Positions 7,299 to 13,780 of a DNA stretch of 14,421 nucleotides are shown here, piece after piece. The notes below the pieces were generated by a model. The model saw nothing but the letters and a program-made list of their open reading frames with translations. It searched no databases and had not been told where the DNA came from. The DNA comes from a bacterium (lineage in GTDB: Bacteria > JALSQH01). Position numbers and translations under genes: made by a program. The stretch's first letter is position 1; each line of letters opens with the position of its first letter. The stretch is from positions 1 through 14,421 of the forward strand of contig JALSQH010000097.1 in NCBI GenBank assembly GCA_026985515.1, written 5' to 3'.

Positions 7299-7844
7299 AT
7301 GGCGAAGTCTCCATCAAAAAGGCCAGGTGTAGGGAGAAGAAAACAGGAGGAAGCCAAACTTACTCTGACATCAATGATGGATATGTTTACAATTATTCTT
7401 GTTTTCCTTATGAAGAGTTATTCAACAGATGTGGAGGTTAATGTTGATGCATCCATGGCACAGAGACTCCCCGTATCTATATCAGAGGCCAAACTTGAAC
7501 AGGATGCTGAGGCGGTGGTGCAGATTACACCTGACGCCATTCTCGTTAAAAATAAGCATGTGGTAACCCTTAACAATTTTAAGGTTCCAAAAACTGCCCT
7601 TGATCCCACAAATCCTTTTCTTATCGTTCCCCTCTATGATGAGTTAAACAATCTGAAGGAAATGGCTTTAAAGCTTGAAGAAGCTGGTGCCATAGTTAAT
7701 GGAAAACCATATAGATTTCAGGGGATTCTTGTCATAAAGGGTGATAAAAATATGCCAAGTTCTCTATTGATGAAGGTGATGTATACCGCCGGTCAGGCTG
7801 AGTTTGCCAAAATTTACCATACTGCCATAAAGGAAGGTGGATAA
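7299..7844 (+). CDS. ExbD/TolR-like protein, second copy, with the conserved membrane Asp
   Basis: A 181-residue ExbD/TolR relative. A basic cytoplasmic start (KSPSKRPGVGRRK) is followed by one helix, LTLTSMMDMFTIILVFLMKS, with Asp28 at the proton-carrying position. The periplasmic part (from about 42) includes LPVSISEAKL, VVQITPDAILV and GILVIKGDKNMPSSLLMKVMYTAGQAEF, the last being the usual TolR/ExbD final helix block. It should be the energised partner of the ExbB-type channel. AGGAGG (7286-7291), which overlaps the previous stop, sets the ATG at 7299 as the start; an in-frame GTG at 7293 lies inside the extended ribosome site. The TAA at 7842-7844 is one base away from the next ATG. Confidence 0.92.
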   Translation: MAKSPSKRPGVGRRKQEEAKLTLTSMMDMFTIILVFLMKSYSTDVEVNVDASMAQRLPVSISEAKLEQDAEAVVQITPDAILVKNKHVVTLNNFKVPKTALDPTNPFLIVPLYDELNNLKEMALKLEEAGAIVNGKPYRFQGILVIKGDKNMPSSLLMKVMYTAGQAEFAKIYHTAIKEGG

Positions 7845-7845
7845 G

Positions 7846-9273
7846 ATGGGTGTGAAACTTTTTGTTATTGAGAATGGTTCGATAACAAAGACTTATGAAG
7901 TGGATGGGCAAAATGTAACCAGGGTTGATGCTGGTCTGCGAGGGAAAAATATTCTGTTGAGTAAAGGACCTGATAATTTCCCTCTTGTTATGTTCCACAA
8001 CGATAAATTTTACTTTTCCCTTCCTCCGTACACTTTTAATGGATTTGTTGAGAAAAGATCTGGCAGATATTCTATTGATGAACTTGTTCAGAAGGGAATT
8101 GGTAAGGAATCTCAGGGATTGATCTGGGGAATAGTTGATCCCTCCACACTGGTAGAAATTGAGAATCAGAATTTAAAAGTGGTCATTGCAGGTGAAAACA
8201 GAGTCTCAGAGATAGAAAAGAGATACTCTGAAAGCAGGGAAAAAAGCGAAAGTAAAGTCGCAGAGGGAAAAACCAGACAAAAGCAAACTGTGACATCCGC
8301 TCAACCCCTTTCTCTTGCCGGTGCTGGTGGACCTTCAGTTGGTTATTTTGATTTCCATGAAATGCGGAAGAGGACAGCTTTTGTTTATTTTGTCATTCTT
8401 TCTATATCTGTTGTAATTGCAGTGGTTATGATGGGGATTCTGGGAAGTATGAAGCTTCCTCCTGAAAAGGCAGATATAACAGCTATCCCCACGAGGTTTG
8501 CAAAATTAATTGTGGAAAATGTACCCAAGCCCGAGAAAAAGAAGGAAGTCGGTACAGGGGAGAAGAAAGAGGAGAAACAGACGAAAGCCCAGAAGATGGA
8601 AGAGACAAAAGAACAGGAGAAGGCTGCAACTGGTAATGTAAGTGAAAAGGCCAGGAAAGAAGCTATCAGAAGAAAGATAAGGCATGTTGGGGTTATTGCA
8701 ATTCTCACATCAAAGGGTGGTCAGGGAATAGTTAAGGATGTTGTAAGTGCGGCCAATTCCATTGGTGACCTTGATCAGGTGCTGTCAAGTATGGGAGGTG
8801 TGGAAACTGCCAAAGCAGGGATGGACATAGAGGCCATTAAAAAAACGAGAGTGGGAGGGGCGGTTGCATCGGCTGATATTGGAAGCCTTGGAGTGGGTCC
8901 CGGACAGAAGGTTGCTCTTGGAAGTAAAAAGATCAGAAGAGTTAGAGCATCCATAAATCTTGGTGGTGGTAAAATCAGCGGAGCCCTTGCCGGAGAAGTT
9001 ATCAGAAGAACGGTTAGAAGGAATATTAATGGAGTTAAATACTGTTATGAAAAGGAGTTGAAGAGAAACCCCAAATTACAGGGGAAAATTGTTGTTCTTT
9101 TCACAATTGGCAGGGATGGAAGGGTAAAGAAAGCGAGAATACAGTCCACGACGATGCACAATGAGGCTGTTGAATCATGTATTTTAAGAATGATAAGAAG
9201 ATGGCGATTTCCAAGACCAGAGAAGGGCAGTGTTACTGTTAGTTATCCTTTTATTTTCACTCCAGGTTCATAA
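7846..9273 (+). CDS. TonB-like energy transducer with AgmX/PglI-type C-terminal domain
   Basis: A 475-residue protein in four parts. Residues 1-120 are a cytoplasmic, beta-rich domain perhaps related to FHA folds (not certain). A charged linker leads to one membrane helix at about 177-199. Then come a Lys/Glu-rich spacer (227-262), a Gly-rich segment (285-360), and a TonB-C-like end domain (384-472). That last domain carries the marks of the AgmX/PglI tail: VKYCYEKELKRNPKLQGK, GRDGRVKKARIQST, ESCILRMIRRWRFPRP and VSYPFIF, with Cys400 and Cys445 likely bonded. Such proteins couple ExbB/ExbD motors to the outer envelope; relatives occur in Myxococcus gliding machinery. The ATG at 7846 follows GGAAGGTGG. 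The last 44 bases also encode the signal peptide of the next gene. Confidence 0.88.
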   Translation: MGVKLFVIENGSITKTYEVDGQNVTRVDAGLRGKNILLSKGPDNFPLVMFHNDKFYFSLPPYTFNGFVEKRSGRYSIDELVQKGIGKESQGLIWGIVDPSTLVEIENQNLKVVIAGENRVSEIEKRYSESREKSESKVAEGKTRQKQTVTSAQPLSLAGAGGPSVGYFDFHEMRKRTAFVYFVILSISVVIAVVMMGILGSMKLPPEKADITAIPTRFAKLIVENVPKPEKKKEVGTGEKKEEKQTKAQKMEETKEQEKAATGNVSEKARKEAIRRKIRHVGVIAILTSKGGQGIVKDVVSAANSIGDLDQVLSSMGGVETAKAGMDIEAIKKTRVGGAVASADIGSLGVGPGQKVALGSKKIRRVRASINLGGGKISGALAGEVIRRTVRRNINGVKYCYEKELKRNPKLQGKIVVLFTIGRDGRVKKARIQSTTMHNEAVESCILRMIRRWRFPRPEKGSVTVSYPFIFTPGS

Positions 9274-9772
9274 CCTGTATGGGGGTTCACCTGTAACTTC
9301 CCCCACCCGGAAAGAGGTGAGTGAGGTTGCCAGAAAGTTAAAATTTCCCTTTTCATACTATTCTCTTTCTGTAACTCCAGAGGGGAATTTGAGTTTACCT
9401 CTTGAATTCGATTTCAGAAAATATGTGAAAGGTGAAATAAAGGAGTATTCCACCAGAGTTTCTGAGGCAATTTTAAATCTGGAAGATTTAAAGAAAAAGG
9501 CTGAAGAAAAGAATTTTGTAGTGCCCCTGAGATTCATTGAAGCCAATTTACGGGCTGCCCGGGATCTTTATGAATTGTTTAAAGGAAATATTGAGGAAAT
9601 AGATGAACTTTTAAAGGGTCCTTTACACCATCGTGAAATTGATTTAATAAAGGAAAAATTGAGAAATATCAGGCTGTTATCTGAAAGAATCGGAGTGATG
9701 TGGAAATCCTCAAGCGATTTTTACAGAAAAACAACCAATTTTGTTCCATTTAGAGTGGAACTTGTCGAGTAA
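9230..9772 (+). CDS. Predicted exported helical protein, unknown function
   Basis: A 180-residue product with no family I recognise. Its first 10 residues (MLLLVILLFS) are hydrophobic and look like a signal peptide, ending near LYGGS, although the usual Lys/Arg before the core is missing. The rest has a short beta-like part (LSVTPEGNLSLPLEFDFRKYV) and then mostly charged helix, roughly 70-165. The only start that keeps the signal peptide is GTG at 9230, inside the end of the TonB-like gene, with AGAAGGG just upstream. A GTG near 9316 would give a cytoplasmic form. Its place between the TonB-like gene and the YhaM-type nuclease suggests a periplasmic part of the same machine; that is inference only. 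Confidence 0.72.
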   Translation: MLLLVILLFSLQVHNLYGGSPVTSPTRKEVSEVARKLKFPFSYYSLSVTPEGNLSLPLEFDFRKYVKGEIKEYSTRVSEAILNLEDLKKKAEEKNFVVPLRFIEANLRAARDLYELFKGNIEEIDELLKGPLHHREIDLIKEKLRNIRLLSERIGVMWKSSSDFYRKTTNFVPFRVELVE

Positions 9773-9787
9773 CAGGAGGGAATTGTA

Positions 9788-10819
9788 TTGAAGGAAATCT
9801 TTGTGAAGGATCTTTCTTCGGGGAAAAGGATTCAGGGTGTTTTCTTTGTAAAGAACAAGGTGATGGCCATTGACAGACAGGGAAAACCCTACCTGATTGT
9901 TCTCCTTTCAGATAAAACAGGGGATGTTGAGGCGAGATTGTGGGAAAATGTGGAGCATTTTTCAAAACTTTTTGAAGTGAATGATGTGGTAATGATTGAT
10001 GGATGGACCCAGACATATCAGGGTAAGTTACAGATAAAGTTGATAAAAATTATGAGAAGCGAAGAGGAATGGAATTTTGAAGATTTTTTCCCGGGAAGGA
10101 GAAGGGAAAAGAAGGAGTTAATCAGGGAGTTTAATGCTCTTTTCAACATGTATCTGAGGGATGTTTATTTAATTGAACTGGTTGATCTTTTCCTAAAAGA
10201 CCAGGATTTCATGGAAAAGTTTCTCACTGTTCCTGCGGCCAAGTCTCTTCACCATGCCTATATTGGTGGACTTGCGGAACATACACTTTCGGTGATGAAG
10301 GCAGTGGTAAAGCTATCTGAACATTATAGGAGGTTTTACGGAGAGAGTTTCAATCATGAGGTGGCTCTTGTGGGAGCTTTTTTGCATGATGTGGGGAAAA
10401 TAAAAGAACTTTCATATGAGAAGAGTTTCAACTATACTGATGAGGGAAGACTTCTCGGACATATTATCCAGGGAATCCAGATGGTTGATGAAAAAATAAA
10501 GTCCATAAAAGGATTTCCTGAACTTCTGAGATTGCATATTCTTCACATTATCGCAAGTCATCACGGAAATTATGAATTTGGTTCTCCCAAGAGGCCCAAA
10601 ACCATAGAGGCTCTAATTGTTCATTATGCTGATGATCTTGATTCAAAAATTGAGAGTTTTCACTCTCATATGAAGGAAATCAGAGATACATCTGATGACA
10701 GATGGACCGGCTATCTCAAACATTACGACAGGTTTTTATTTGTGGAGCCCTACGAAAGTTCCGAACTTGAACCTTCTGAAAGTACCCAGCTTGAATTCTT
10801 CTCTGACTTTGATGAGTGA
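9788..10819 (+). CDS. yhaM: YhaM-type 3'-5' exoribonuclease, OB-fold plus HD domain
   Basis: A 343-residue protein with the two YhaM domains: an N-terminal OB-fold (about 4-90: VLLSDKTGDVEARLWEN, DVVMIDGWTQTYQGKLQIKL) and an HD hydrolase domain (155-290). Metal ligands are visible at His165 (GGLAEHTLS), His200-Asp201 (GAFLHDVGKI), His258-His259 (IIASHHGNYEFGS) and Asp282-Asp283 (HYADDLDSK). Bacillus YhaM is a manganese-dependent 3'-5' nuclease acting on single-stranded RNA and DNA, and the length is similar (about 314). The start is TTG at 9788, supported by AGGAGGG at 9774-9780 with 7 bases of spacing. It is the last gene of the operon, 1 base from the convergent lipoprotein gene. It may ride along rather than belong functionally. 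Confidence 0.88.
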   Translation: MKEIFVKDLSSGKRIQGVFFVKNKVMAIDRQGKPYLIVLLSDKTGDVEARLWENVEHFSKLFEVNDVVMIDGWTQTYQGKLQIKLIKIMRSEEEWNFEDFFPGRRREKKELIREFNALFNMYLRDVYLIELVDLFLKDQDFMEKFLTVPAAKSLHHAYIGGLAEHTLSVMKAVVKLSEHYRRFYGESFNHEVALVGAFLHDVGKIKELSYEKSFNYTDEGRLLGHIIQGIQMVDEKIKSIKGFPELLRLHILHIIASHHGNYEFGSPKRPKTIEALIVHYADDLDSKIESFHSHMKEIRDTSDDRWTGYLKHYDRFLFVEPYESSELEPSESTQLEFFSDFDE

Positions 10820-10820
10820 G

Positions 10821-12680
10821 TCACTTTTCTCCCTTCATTTTCAGTAATGTGGGTACGGTTCTGTATTTACTTTCAATATATGGGATGAGCTCTTTGATTA
10901 TATAGTCTTCGTACCTGTAACCATCCTGACCTGAATTGTCAACATGGTTAACAAAGAAACTTCCCTGCACCTTTTTGACACTGTGACCATCGGGAAAAAC
11001 TATAATCATATGTTTTAATTTACCCATAGCCATCAGATATGTCAGAACCAGCCCTGTCTGCCACATATCACTTGCTTTCATTCCATACCCGTGAAGAAAG
11101 TATACCACAGGATAGTATCTTTCCGGGAAATCATCATAACCTGGGGGGAGGGTCACAGAGAATTCCCTGTAAACTCCCAGAATCTTGCTCTTAAAACCAT
11201 CAACAAATGCCTTGCCAATTTCAGTTGAGGTTTCGAGGTACGAATATTGAGGAGGAATATGGTGGGAAATGTACATGAAAATTCCAAGAACCCTCATAAC
11301 AACCTGTGAGAAGTTACCCACATGGCCGCCATCTCCACCCCTGTGTTTTGCCTGGTCAATGGTCAGGTTCTGGTGTCCATACAGAACCAGAAAATTATCT
11401 GGTGTTTTGCTCCAGTCAATTCTGAAGAATATGTTTTCATCTCCGGGATAATGAGGTATCTGATCAAAGCCGTTGTAAATCGCTGCATCTCCATTTGTGA
11501 GATATTTTATTTTTCCAATGAACCTCTTTGCACCCTCCTGAAAGAAGAAGGTGTCTTTAACACCGGCATCAAGATAAAATTTGGTGTGCCTGAAATCCAC
11601 ATTATCAAGGAGAGTGTATGGGTCAGCTCTGAACATGTTGTATATATTGGGATTGTAATCAAATTTCCCGTTTCCCTCACCATAATCGTACGGTGAATTT
11701 TCTGTACCATAAATGCCATCTATTCCAGTGTCTTCAAAGGGTTCACCCGGTCCTGTCTGGGGATTATCGTAGCTTATCGGTCCCGGGCCATCATATACTA
11801 AATTCCCCTCTGTTCCCGTTGGATTTGTCCAGAAGTTGTAGTCATCATGGTCTGGATCGGGATTGGTGACTGGATCATAGCCTGGTTCTTCTGGATCAGG
11901 TATTCCATCTCTTCCGTAATCCAGAAACGGTTCCGATATTTGTCTTATGACAGGTTCACCCTTATCTCTTTTCCCATTTCCATTGCAGTCCACTGCGAGA
12001 CCAACTTCCACAGGTACATCCGGGTCAGGATCATCAAAGATACCATTTCTGTTCACGTCATTTCCATCACAGTAGGTTATAACGGGCCAGAGTCCTTTTT
12101 CATCTGGTGGGATATGTCCGGAATAGGATTGACAGAAGGGATGTTCAGGGTTGTTGTACTCACCGTCGTAAAAGTCATTGAGAACCAGAGGAGCAGGACA
12201 CCCTTTTTGAGTAATTCTCTTGATTAAGTCAATATCTCCATTAGTAACGGGTGGGGGCCAGTAGGTGGAGTATGGGTTATATACAAGAAAATTTCCAAAA
12301 GCCAGGACAAGATCTTTTATGAGTTTAAGATGGGAATCCCTGTCAAAGATGTCGTCTATACCTGTGAACCATTTTTCGTAAGTTATCGGGTCATTTTTCT
12401 CAGATGGAAGGAATCCACCCATCAGATTGTGTCGGATGTGCCACAGGAGATAACCCCAGTCTGTAGGTCCACCCATTATTGCAACTATATCAAACATCCT
12501 GGAATATTTTGTACCTAAATATGCTGCTCCATAGCCACCCATTGAAACTCCAGCCATAATTCGTCCTGTAAATTCGCTACTGTTTTCCGGTTGTTTCTTT
12601 TCCCTGTTTTTACCGGTACAGCTGAAAAGGAGTATCGTGGCCAGAATAATAACAAAAACGGTTCTGATAGTTGACCTCAT
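10821..12680 (-). CDS. Lipoprotein esterase with circularly permuted catalytic domain and Asp-rich insert
   Basis: A 619-residue predicted lipoprotein: hydrophobic signal (8-19), then LLFSC with Cys21 as lipid site. The esterase signals belong to the esterase D / PF00756 group of alpha/beta hydrolases but are in unusual order. The nucleophile elbow AGVSMGGYGAAY (Ser46) comes right after the signal peptide. An Asp/Asn/Gly-rich section follows (about 205-345) with calcium-type loops such as DVNRNGIFDD and DCNGNGKRDKGE. Next are YLDAGVKDTF with candidate Asp376 and GGDGGHVGNF with candidate His453. Only then comes the usual N-terminal half: REFSVTLPPGYDDF, YYPVVYFLHGYG (oxyanion-hole His530-Gly531), IIVFPDG and YEDYIIKELIPYIESKYRT at the very end. 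ATG 12680 has GAGG 5 bases upstream; GTG 12686 is in frame. The substrate is unknown. Confidence 0.85.
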   Translation of the reverse strand: MRSTIRTVFVIILATILLFSCTGKNREKKQPENSSEFTGRIMAGVSMGGYGAAYLGTKYSRMFDIVAIMGGPTDWGYLLWHIRHNLMGGFLPSEKNDPITYEKWFTGIDDIFDRDSHLKLIKDLVLAFGNFLVYNPYSTYWPPPVTNGDIDLIKRITQKGCPAPLVLNDFYDGEYNNPEHPFCQSYSGHIPPDEKGLWPVITYCDGNDVNRNGIFDDPDPDVPVEVGLAVDCNGNGKRDKGEPVIRQISEPFLDYGRDGIPDPEEPGYDPVTNPDPDHDDYNFWTNPTGTEGNLVYDGPGPISYDNPQTGPGEPFEDTGIDGIYGTENSPYDYGEGNGKFDYNPNIYNMFRADPYTLLDNVDFRHTKFYLDAGVKDTFFFQEGAKRFIGKIKYLTNGDAAIYNGFDQIPHYPGDENIFFRIDWSKTPDNFLVLYGHQNLTIDQAKHRGGDGGHVGNFSQVVMRVLGIFMYISHHIPPQYSYLETSTEIGKAFVDGFKSKILGVYREFSVTLPPGYDDFPERYYPVVYFLHGYGMKASDMWQTGLVLTYLMAMGKLKHMIIVFPDGHSVKKVQGSFFVNHVDNSGQDGYRYEDYIIKELIPYIESKYRTVPTLLKMKGEK

Positions 12681-12713
12681 TTCCACCTCGCATTTTTCTG
12701 GTGGTTAGAGGAA

Positions 12714-12742
12714 AATATACAATTTTAATTTCTTATTGTCAA
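12714..12742 (-). promoter_or_regulatory. Strong sigma70-type promoter for the lipoprotein esterase
   Basis: On the minus strand a perfect TTGACA (12742-12737) and TATATT (12719-12714, five of six) are exactly 17 bases apart. The transcript would begin near 12707 and give a leader of about 27 bases containing the GAGG ribosome site before the ATG at 12680. This is the best promoter match in the window and suggests steady expression of a single-gene transcript. Confidence 0.8.
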
Positions 12743-12794
12743 GCTTGAAGCTTTTTATTCATTTAAAACATGAAATTTCTATTCCCCCTTTTTT

Positions 12795-12817
12795 AGAGGC
12801 ACCTTGAAAAGGTCTCT
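12795..12817. repeat. Inverted repeat upstream of the zinc-ribbon/hsp20 pair, possible operator
   Basis: AGAG and ACCTT (12795-12798, 12801-12805) pair with AAGGT and CTCT (12809-12817) around a GAA centre, with two unpaired bases (GC, 12799-12800). It overlaps a TTGAAA that could be a -35 element, so a repressor bound here could block transcription. It does not match CIRCE. No T tract follows, so it is not an intrinsic terminator on the plus strand. Confidence 0.4.
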
Positions 12818-12831
12818 TTCACGGTTAAATT
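12804..12831 (+). promoter_or_regulatory. Possible promoter for the zinc-ribbon/hsp20 pair
   Basis: TTGAAA (12804-12809) is followed after 16 bases by TAAATT (12826-12831). The longer -35 form CCTTGAAA recalls the heat-shock sigma32 element, but no CCCCAT-type -10 follows. The gene order (stress-like genes) makes heat control plausible; the exact promoter remains uncertain. Confidence 0.35.
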
Positions 12832-12852
12832 ATTTTACAGGAGGTAAAGGAA

Positions 12853-13287
12853 ATGGCAGAAAAAAGAAAACTTGAAGAAAGAGAAAAATTAAAAGAGGAA
12901 CTGCTTGAAAAACTTGAAAAATTAAAAGAAGAGGTAAGAAAGAGCGGTGAAAAAACAGCCTCCGAGTTAGAAAAGACAATTGGAGAAATAGGGAAAGATC
13001 TTGAGTATCTAAGTAAAGATTTTGCGGAATTTTTTAAAGAAACTTTCGAGAAGCCTCAGGTAAAGGAGGCTATAGCTCGAACAAGAAGCTGGCTTACCTC
13101 TGCTCTGAAAAATGCAGCAGATTCACTTCTAAGATATGGAAAAGAGCTTGATGGATTGTATGACGCAGGTGATCTACCTGCGGGTAAATATGAATGCATC
13201 AGATGTGGACGAGTTGTTGAACATAAAGGTGGGAAACTGACCGGTTGTCCCACCTGTGGAGGGACAACCTTTAAAAAGATAGATTAA
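12853..13287 (+). CDS. Coiled-coil zinc-ribbon protein, probable stress-related
   Basis: A 144-residue soluble protein. Residues 3-65 are almost entirely charged helix with coiled-coil character (KLEEREKLKEELLEKLEKL). A second helical part follows (70-105), and the end holds a zinc ribbon with Cys115, Cys118, Cys132 and Cys135 (YECIRCGRVV and GCPTCGGTTF). The layout resembles the DUF1451 / YbeL family of helical proteins with a C-terminal ribbon, though I cannot confirm membership. AGGAGG at 12839-12844 lies 8 bases before the ATG. It is followed after 43 bases by hsp20 with no visible terminator between, so the two are probably co-transcribed and may respond to the same stress. Its function is not known. 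Confidence 0.8.
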   Translation: MAEKRKLEEREKLKEELLEKLEKLKEEVRKSGEKTASELEKTIGEIGKDLEYLSKDFAEFFKETFEKPQVKEAIARTRSWLTSALKNAADSLLRYGKELDGLYDAGDLPAGKYECIRCGRVVEHKGGKLTGCPTCGGTTFKKID

Positions 13288-13315
13288 ATGACTGATTAAA
13301 TAAAAAAACCAAAAG

Positions 13316-13327
13316 AAAGGAGGTGAT
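13316..13327 (+). promoter_or_regulatory. Full-length Shine-Dalgarno site of hsp20
   Basis: AAAGGAGGTGAT is a 12-base match to the complement of the usual 16S rRNA 3' end. GGAGG ends 7 bases before the ATG at 13331. This predicts very strong translation and fixes the start. It is much longer than the other ribosome sites here. Confidence 0.9.
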
Positions 13328-13330
13328 ACT

Positions 13331-13777
13331 ATGGCACTGACAAGGTGGGATCCTTTCAAAGATCTGCTGAGGTTACAGGATGAGTTAAATAGACTCTTTG
13401 AATCTGAAATTTCAAGGAGAATGGGTGAAGAAGGTTTAACATCCTCATCATGGATTCCTCCGGTAGATATTTACGAAGATGAGAATAACATTGTGGTGAA
13501 GGCTGATCTGCCCGGAATGGATCAGAAGGATATTGAAGTGAAAGTCGAAAATAATTCCCTGGTGATCAAGGGAGAAAAGAAATTTGAGGATGAGGAAAAG
13601 AAGAACAACTACCACAGAATAGAAAGATTCTATGGTACATTTCAAAGAGTTTTCACGCTTCCCGATACTGTGGATGTTGAGAAGATAAAGGCAACCTACA
13701 AAAACGGTGTTCTGGAAATTACCATACCAAAGAAACCTGAAACCAAACCGAAGCAGATCAAAGTGGAAGTCAAGTAA
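13331..13777 (+). CDS. Small heat-shock protein, Hsp20/alpha-crystallin family
   Basis: A 148-residue ATP-independent chaperone that holds unfolding proteins in large oligomers. The N terminus (TRWDPFKDLLRLQDELNRLF) is the common bacterial class A form. The alpha-crystallin domain spans about 43-135: PPVDIYEDENNIVVKADLPG, the LVIKGEKK strand, ERFYGTFQRVFTLP and the conserved NGVLEITIPK (125-134). The tail ends IKVEV, an I-x-V type motif that docks neighbouring subunits. It has an exceptionally strong ribosome site and its own intrinsic terminator directly after the stop. Heat or stress control is expected for the family, but no sure sigma32 or CIRCE element is seen. Confidence 0.95.
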   Translation: MALTRWDPFKDLLRLQDELNRLFESEISRRMGEEGLTSSSWIPPVDIYEDENNIVVKADLPGMDQKDIEVKVENNSLVIKGEKKFEDEEKKNNYHRIERFYGTFQRVFTLPDTVDVEKIKATYKNGVLEITIPKKPETKPKQIKVEVK

Positions 13778-13780
13778 TTT

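Noticed and set aside
10815-10825. AGTGA-G-TCACT palindrome between the convergent yhaM and esterase ends, followed by T's
   Set aside because: The centre has one base, so it cannot fold into a normal terminator hairpin; it may be chance or a protein site, with no other support.
11269-12518. Plus-strand open frames inside the esterase gene
   Set aside because: They have no ribosome sites or recognisable domains and mirror the long minus-strand coding frame.
12741-12753. AAGCTTGAAGCTT as a separate operator or recombination site
   Set aside because: It is short, AT-rich and made of two adjacent HindIII-like palindromes; kept only as a note in the control-region finding.
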